A stretch of 6,150 nucleotides of DNA from Clostridiales bacterium UBA1446 (GTDB taxonomy: Bacteria; Bacillota; Clostridia; Oscillospirales; Oscillospiraceae). The DNA is taken from assembly GCA_002329245.1 (NCBI GenBank), contig DCTG01000073.1:194-6343 (forward strand), written 5' to 3'. Numbering within the stretch: position 1 is the first letter of the stretch; each line of letters opens with the position of its first letter. Shown in pieces: positions 5,828 through 6,150 of this stretch. The position numbers were made by a program, and so were the translations under genes. The notes under the pieces were generated by a model that ran no database searches, was not told the DNA's origin, and was given only the letters and a program-made list of their open reading frames with translations.

Positions 5828-6150
5828 ATGATCGTTTTACTGAAAAGCGGAACAAAAAAGGAACAGATGGAGCGCCTTATGAACTGGCTGAAAAGCCTTG
5901 GACTGGAGATTCATGTCAGCGAAGGCGAAATCCACACCATTCTCGGTCTTGTAGGGGATACCTCCAAAATCGACATCGACATGATCAAGGCGTTGGACGT
6001 CGTGGAAGACGTCAAGCGCATCCAGGAGCCGTTTAAAAACGCCAACCGCAAATTTCATCCCGCCGATTCCATCGTCGAAGTGGGAAACGCCCGGTTCGGC
6101 GGCGGGCATTTTTCCGTCATTGCCGGTCCCTGCTCCGTGGAATCCAGAGA
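5828..6150 (+). CDS. aroF: 3-deoxy-7-phosphoheptulonate (DAHP) synthase, N-terminal part (partial)
   Basis: The first 107 codons are present and the gene runs off the window. It encodes a type I-beta DAHP synthase, which condenses phosphoenolpyruvate and erythrose 4-phosphate in the first step of the shikimate pathway. Residues 1-70 (MIVLLKSGTKKEQMERLMNW onward) form the ferredoxin-like N-terminal domain that closely resembles that of Thermotoga maritima DAHP synthase, where it mediates Tyr and Phe feedback inhibition. The barrel begins around GGGHFSVIAGPCSVESR (91-107); the Cys in GPCS is a metal ligand of the family. GGCGGAG (5814-5820) lies seven bases before the ATG. The gene follows the Phe/Tyr attenuator, which agrees with the assignment. 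Other aromatic-pathway genes may lie downstream but are not visible. Confidence 0.93.
   Translation, partial: MIVLLKSGTKKEQMERLMNWLKSLGLEIHVSEGEIHTILGLVGDTSKIDIDMIKALDVVEDVKRIQEPFKNANRKFHPADSIVEVGNARFGGGHFSVIAGPCSVESR

Noticed and set aside
5329..5829. A 166-residue minus-strand reading frame covering the leader region.
   Set aside because: It runs antisense through the promoter, leader and terminator, has no recognisable domain or ribosome site, and looks like a chance open frame in GC-rich DNA.

Overview
The window looks like chromosomal DNA of an anaerobic Firmicute, most likely a Clostridia/Oscillospiraceae-type gut or anaerobic-digester fermenter. The reasons are strong AGGAGG-type ribosome sites, moderately high G+C, a biotin-dependent sodium-pumping acyl-CoA decarboxylase, an iron-sulfur flavoprotein and a Thermotoga-like DAHP synthase. 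The species cannot be named from this sequence.

Bases 1-3406 are the end of a co-directional propionate-forming operon: the tail of methylmalonyl-CoA epimerase, the carboxyltransferase MmdA, a 39-residue OadG-like membrane peptide, the membrane sodium pump MmdB and a 69-residue biotin carrier MmdC, closed by a hairpin terminator. Together these would epimerise methylmalonyl-CoA, decarboxylate it to propionyl-CoA and couple this to sodium export. The two accessory subunits are reduced to a single membrane helix and a bare biotinyl domain.

Bases 3497-4120 encode a flavoprotein with a compact four-cysteine motif. A strong hairpin at 4149-4189 separates it from a convergent minus-strand gene (4225-5307). 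That gene fuses a MobA/MocA-like nucleotidyltransferase to an HD hydrolase domain and has its own predicted promoter.

Bases 5549-6150 hold the most interesting element. A good sigma-A promoter (5549-5577) drives a leader containing a 36-codon ORF (5617-5727) whose codons 9-19 are eight Phe/Tyr out of eleven. A 13-bp intrinsic terminator follows, then the start of a DAHP synthase gene (aroF type) that runs off the window. This reads as ribosome-mediated Phe/Tyr transcription attenuation of the first step of aromatic amino acid synthesis. It would be notable in a lineage where T-box leaders usually do this job. The DAHP synthase also carries the N-terminal domain that mediates Tyr/Phe feedback inhibition in its Thermotoga relative, so the same amino acids probably control both transcription and activity.
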